Origin: Cyclobacteriaceae bacterium | GTDB taxonomy: Bacteria; Bacteroidota; Bacteroidia; Cytophagales; Cyclobacteriaceae | DNA: 8,298 nt | Assembly (NCBI GenBank): GCA_009885605.1 | Contig: VFKK01000188.1 | Location: 1-8,298, forward strand | Direction of reading: 5' to 3' | The notes under the pieces: model-generated | The model's database searches: none | What the model saw: the letters and a program-made list of their open reading frames with translations, nothing else | Told to the model about the DNA's origin: nothing | Program-made: the position numbers and the translations under genes | Shown here: positions 6,964 through 8,298 of the stretch, in pieces | Numbering within the stretch: the stretch's first letter is position 1 | Layout of the letters: each line of letters begins with the position of its first letter

Positions 6964-6976
6964 CTGGCACGCCAGA
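6939..6976. promoter_or_regulatory. Cluster of CTGGC/GCCAG-type inverted repeats upstream of grpE
   Basis: The gap between obgE and grpE carries several related half-sites on the plus strand: CTGCCAG (6939-6945), CTGAC (6956-6960), CTGGC (6964-6968) and GCCAG (6971-6975). Bases 6963-6976 form a perfect palindrome TCTGGC-AC-GCCAGA, and TGACA-ATC-TGGCA (6957-6969) is an imperfect one overlapping it. There is no T-run, so this is not a terminator for obgE. The position directly over the proposed -33 region of a heat-shock operon suggests an operator. The HrcA CIRCE element is not present. The regulator is not identified. Confidence 0.45.
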
Positions 6977-6977
6977 C

Positions 6978-7967
6978 TTAATGGATTGCCTGCCAAATCA
7001 AATCTTTCAATTTGTCAAGATTCAATTGAGAAACTGAAGAAATAAATAAATGGGGAATGCCCTTCGGAAGTTCTTTCTCCATCTCCTTCATTAATTGCTC
7101 ATCCAACATATCGGATTTAGAAATCGCCAAGAGTCTCCTTTTGTCAAGCAGCTCAGGATTGTATTTTTCCAGTTCTCCAAGTAGAATATTGTATTGGTCT
7201 TGAATATTTGGTGCGTCTGCAGGAATCAGGAAAAGCAAAATAGAATTCCTCTCGATATGCCTTAAAAATCTGATGCCAAGACCTTTTCCTTCGGCAGCAC
7301 CTTCGATGATCCCCGGAATATCCGCCATTACAAACGACTTATCGTCACGGTAACTTACAACTCCAAGATTGGGAACTAAGGTGGTGAACGGATAGTCTCC
7401 TATCTCAGGTCTTGCGGCGGAAATGGACGAAAGCAAAGTCGATTTACCGGCATTTGGAAAACCAACAAGGCCGACGTCTGCCAATAATTTCAATTCAAGA
7501 ATTATCCATTCCTCGATTCCTGACTCCCCTGGCTGTGCATAGTGAGGTGCCTGATTAGTAGAAGTTTTGAAATGATCATTGCCTAGTCCCCCTCTTCCTC
7601 CCCGAGTTAAGATTACTTCCTGACCATCTTCGGTTATCTCACATCTCTTTTCGCCGGTTTCAGCATCTTTAGCTATTGTGCCCAAGGGAACCTCCAGTAT
7701 CACATCCTTTCCGTCAGCTCCGGTCCTTCTTCCTCCTTCTCCACCTTTGCCAGAATCAGCTATTACATGCTTTTTATATTTGAGGTGAAGCAGGGTCCAC
7801 AATTGGGAGCTTCCTCGTAGAATGATGTGGCCTCCGCGGCCGCCATCTCCTCCGTCAGGACCTCCTTTTGGGACATGCTTTTCTCTTCGGAAATGCATAG
7901 CGCCAGCACCTCCTGCACCCGATCTGGAGCAGAATTTGACATAATCGATGAAATTTGAATCGGCCAT
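6978..7967 (-). CDS. obgE: Obg/CgtA family ribosome-associated GTPase
   Basis: Essential GTPase that binds the 50S ribosomal subunit and couples ribosome assembly to growth state, 329 residues. The glycine-rich Obg fold fills about 1-158 (KHVPKGGPDGGDGGRGG at 30-46 and related Gly turns). The G domain has G1 GFPNAGKST (169-177), G2 Thr195/196, G3 DIPG (216-219) with the switch II segment IIEGAAEGKGLG, a G4 reading SKSD (283-286) where the canonical form is NKxD, and G5 around SSV (310-312). It ends at the G domain, so it lacks the variable C-terminal OCT extension seen in some Gram-positive Obgs. The ATG at 7967 is only 6 bases after the T-run of an intrinsic-terminator hairpin. No Shine-Dalgarno is visible. 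grpE follows after 82 bases. Confidence 0.97.
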   Translation of the reverse strand: MADSNFIDYVKFCSRSGAGGAGAMHFRREKHVPKGGPDGGDGGRGGHIILRGSSQLWTLLHLKYKKHVIADSGKGGEGGRRTGADGKDVILEVPLGTIAKDAETGEKRCEITEDGQEVILTRGGRGGLGNDHFKTSTNQAPHYAQPGESGIEEWIILELKLLADVGLVGFPNAGKSTLLSSISAARPEIGDYPFTTLVPNLGVVSYRDDKSFVMADIPGIIEGAAEGKGLGIRFLRHIERNSILLFLIPADAPNIQDQYNILLGELEKYNPELLDKRRLLAISKSDMLDEQLMKEMEKELPKGIPHLFISSVSQLNLDKLKDLIWQAIH

Positions 7968-7973
7968 TTTTTT

Positions 7974-8005
7974 AAAATAAAAAGGCTAAGCTTCCCAGCC
8001 TAGCC
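7974..8005 (-). terminator. Intrinsic terminator of adk lying in the obgE leader
   Basis: On the minus strand GGCTAGGC (8005-7998) pairs with GCTTAGCC (7991-7984) across a TGGGAA loop, giving 8 pairs with one G-U, followed by TTTTTATTTT (7983-7974). It lies 37 bases after the adk stop and 6 bases before the obgE ATG. It looks like a standard terminator for adk, but no room remains between it and obgE for a separate promoter. A second small palindrome, CCAAA-GA-TTTGG (8004-8015), shares two bases with the upstream arm. Confidence 0.8.
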
Positions 8006-8019
8006 AAAGATTTGGATTG

Positions 8020-8027
8020 CAAAATTA
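8020..8027 (-). promoter_or_regulatory. Perfect -7 box (TAATTTTG) upstream of obgE
   Basis: Minus-strand TAATTTTG is an exact match to the Bacteroidota -7 consensus TAnnTTTG. No clear TTTG lies about 20 bases upstream, so the -33 element would be weak. A transcript starting near 8013 would contain the terminator hairpin in a roughly 46-base leader before obgE. Such AT-rich octamers arise by chance, so this is tentative. Confidence 0.35.
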
Positions 8028-8042
8028 GCAAAATATAGCCAA

Positions 8043-8298
8043 TCAGTAACTATCTATTACCGAAGTGATGTCTTTGAATATTTGTTCAATCTCTCCTACT
8101 CCGTTGATTTTCTGAAACTTGCCCCGCTTAGAGTAATAATCGGCCACCGGCAAGGTTTCATCGAGGTATACTTTGATACGAGTATTAATTTTTTGAACGT
8201 CTTGGTCATCTGCCCGATTGGAGGTTTTCCCTCTCTCCTTTATTCTTATTTTTAAAATTTCCTCCGGTACATCTAAAGCAATCATACCTGAGATAGAT
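8043..8298 (-). CDS. adk: Adenylate kinase, C-terminal part (gene runs off the right edge)
   Basis: Only the last 84 or so codons lie in the window; the reading frame stays open to the edge, and the internal Met at 8285 is not the start. Adenylate kinase interconverts ATP plus AMP with two ADP in the cytoplasm. The visible part matches the CORE domain C-terminus: a beta strand MIALDVPEE, then the basic/acidic segment RGKTSNRADDQD (family RxDD pattern, with Arg and Asp residues that act in phosphate binding and lid closure), a helix with IKVYLDETLPVADYYSKRGKF, and the INGVGEIEQIF ending. Directly downstream, in the same orientation, are a terminator hairpin and obgE. The N-terminal P-loop is outside the window, so whether the gene is free-standing or fused cannot be judged. 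Confidence 0.92.
   Translation of the reverse strand, partial: SISGMIALDVPEEILKIRIKERGKTSNRADDQDVQKINTRIKVYLDETLPVADYYSKRGKFQKINGVGEIEQIFKDITSVIDSY

Noticed and set aside
6963..6976. Palindrome after obgE considered as its transcription terminator
   Set aside because: The centre is only two bases and no T-run follows on the minus strand, so an operator is the better reading.

Overview
The window looks like a stretch of chromosome from an aerobic, free-living Bacteroidota bacterium, most likely Cytophagia-like (Algoriphagus/Cyclobacteriaceae style). The reasons are the TAnnTTTG-type -7 boxes, the near absence of Shine-Dalgarno sequences before strong genes, a DnaJ with only two CxxCxGxG motifs, a sensor kinase with an AHQLGTP H-box, and an Obg GTPase with no C-terminal extension. 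The genus is inferred from protein character and was not tested.

Layout, left to right. Bases 1-141 hold no supportable gene, only a degenerate pyrimidine-rich short repeat. At 142-1377 (minus) lies an orphan membrane sensor histidine kinase. A 143-base divergent intergenic region separates it from a Dps ferritin-like gene (1521-1991, plus). That region holds a perfect 15-base palindrome and a Bacteroidota-type promoter for dps. Dps converges on a minus-strand cluster across a strong shared bidirectional terminator. Everything from 2026 to the right edge is on the minus strand, transcribed right to left: adk (partial), obgE, grpE, dnaJ, a secreted beta-repeat protein, an ABC ATPase, and an ABC-2 (NatB-like) permease.

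The minus-strand genes form at least three transcription units. adk is followed by an intrinsic-terminator hairpin that sits in the obgE leader, 6 bases from the obgE start codon. grpE and dnaJ (4 bases apart) form a heat-shock co-chaperone pair preceded by a short region rich in CTGGC/GCCAG-type inverted repeats, and they end at a strong terminator. The secreted protein and the two ABC genes (18-base gap, then an 8-base overlap) form a third unit that ends at the terminator shared with dps.

Functionally the window is mostly housekeeping: nucleotide metabolism (Adk), ribosome-associated GTPase (Obg), the DnaK cycle (GrpE, DnaJ), iron/oxidative protection of DNA (Dps), envelope sensing (kinase) and a NatAB-type exporter with an associated envelope protein. 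I saw no CRISPR array, insertion sequence, prophage, tRNA or rRNA. I found no convincing new multi-gene system. The most interesting points are the obgE leader hairpin, the dps palindrome, the grpE operator-like repeats, the reduced DnaJ zinc domain, and the uncharacterised beta-repeat protein in the exporter operon.
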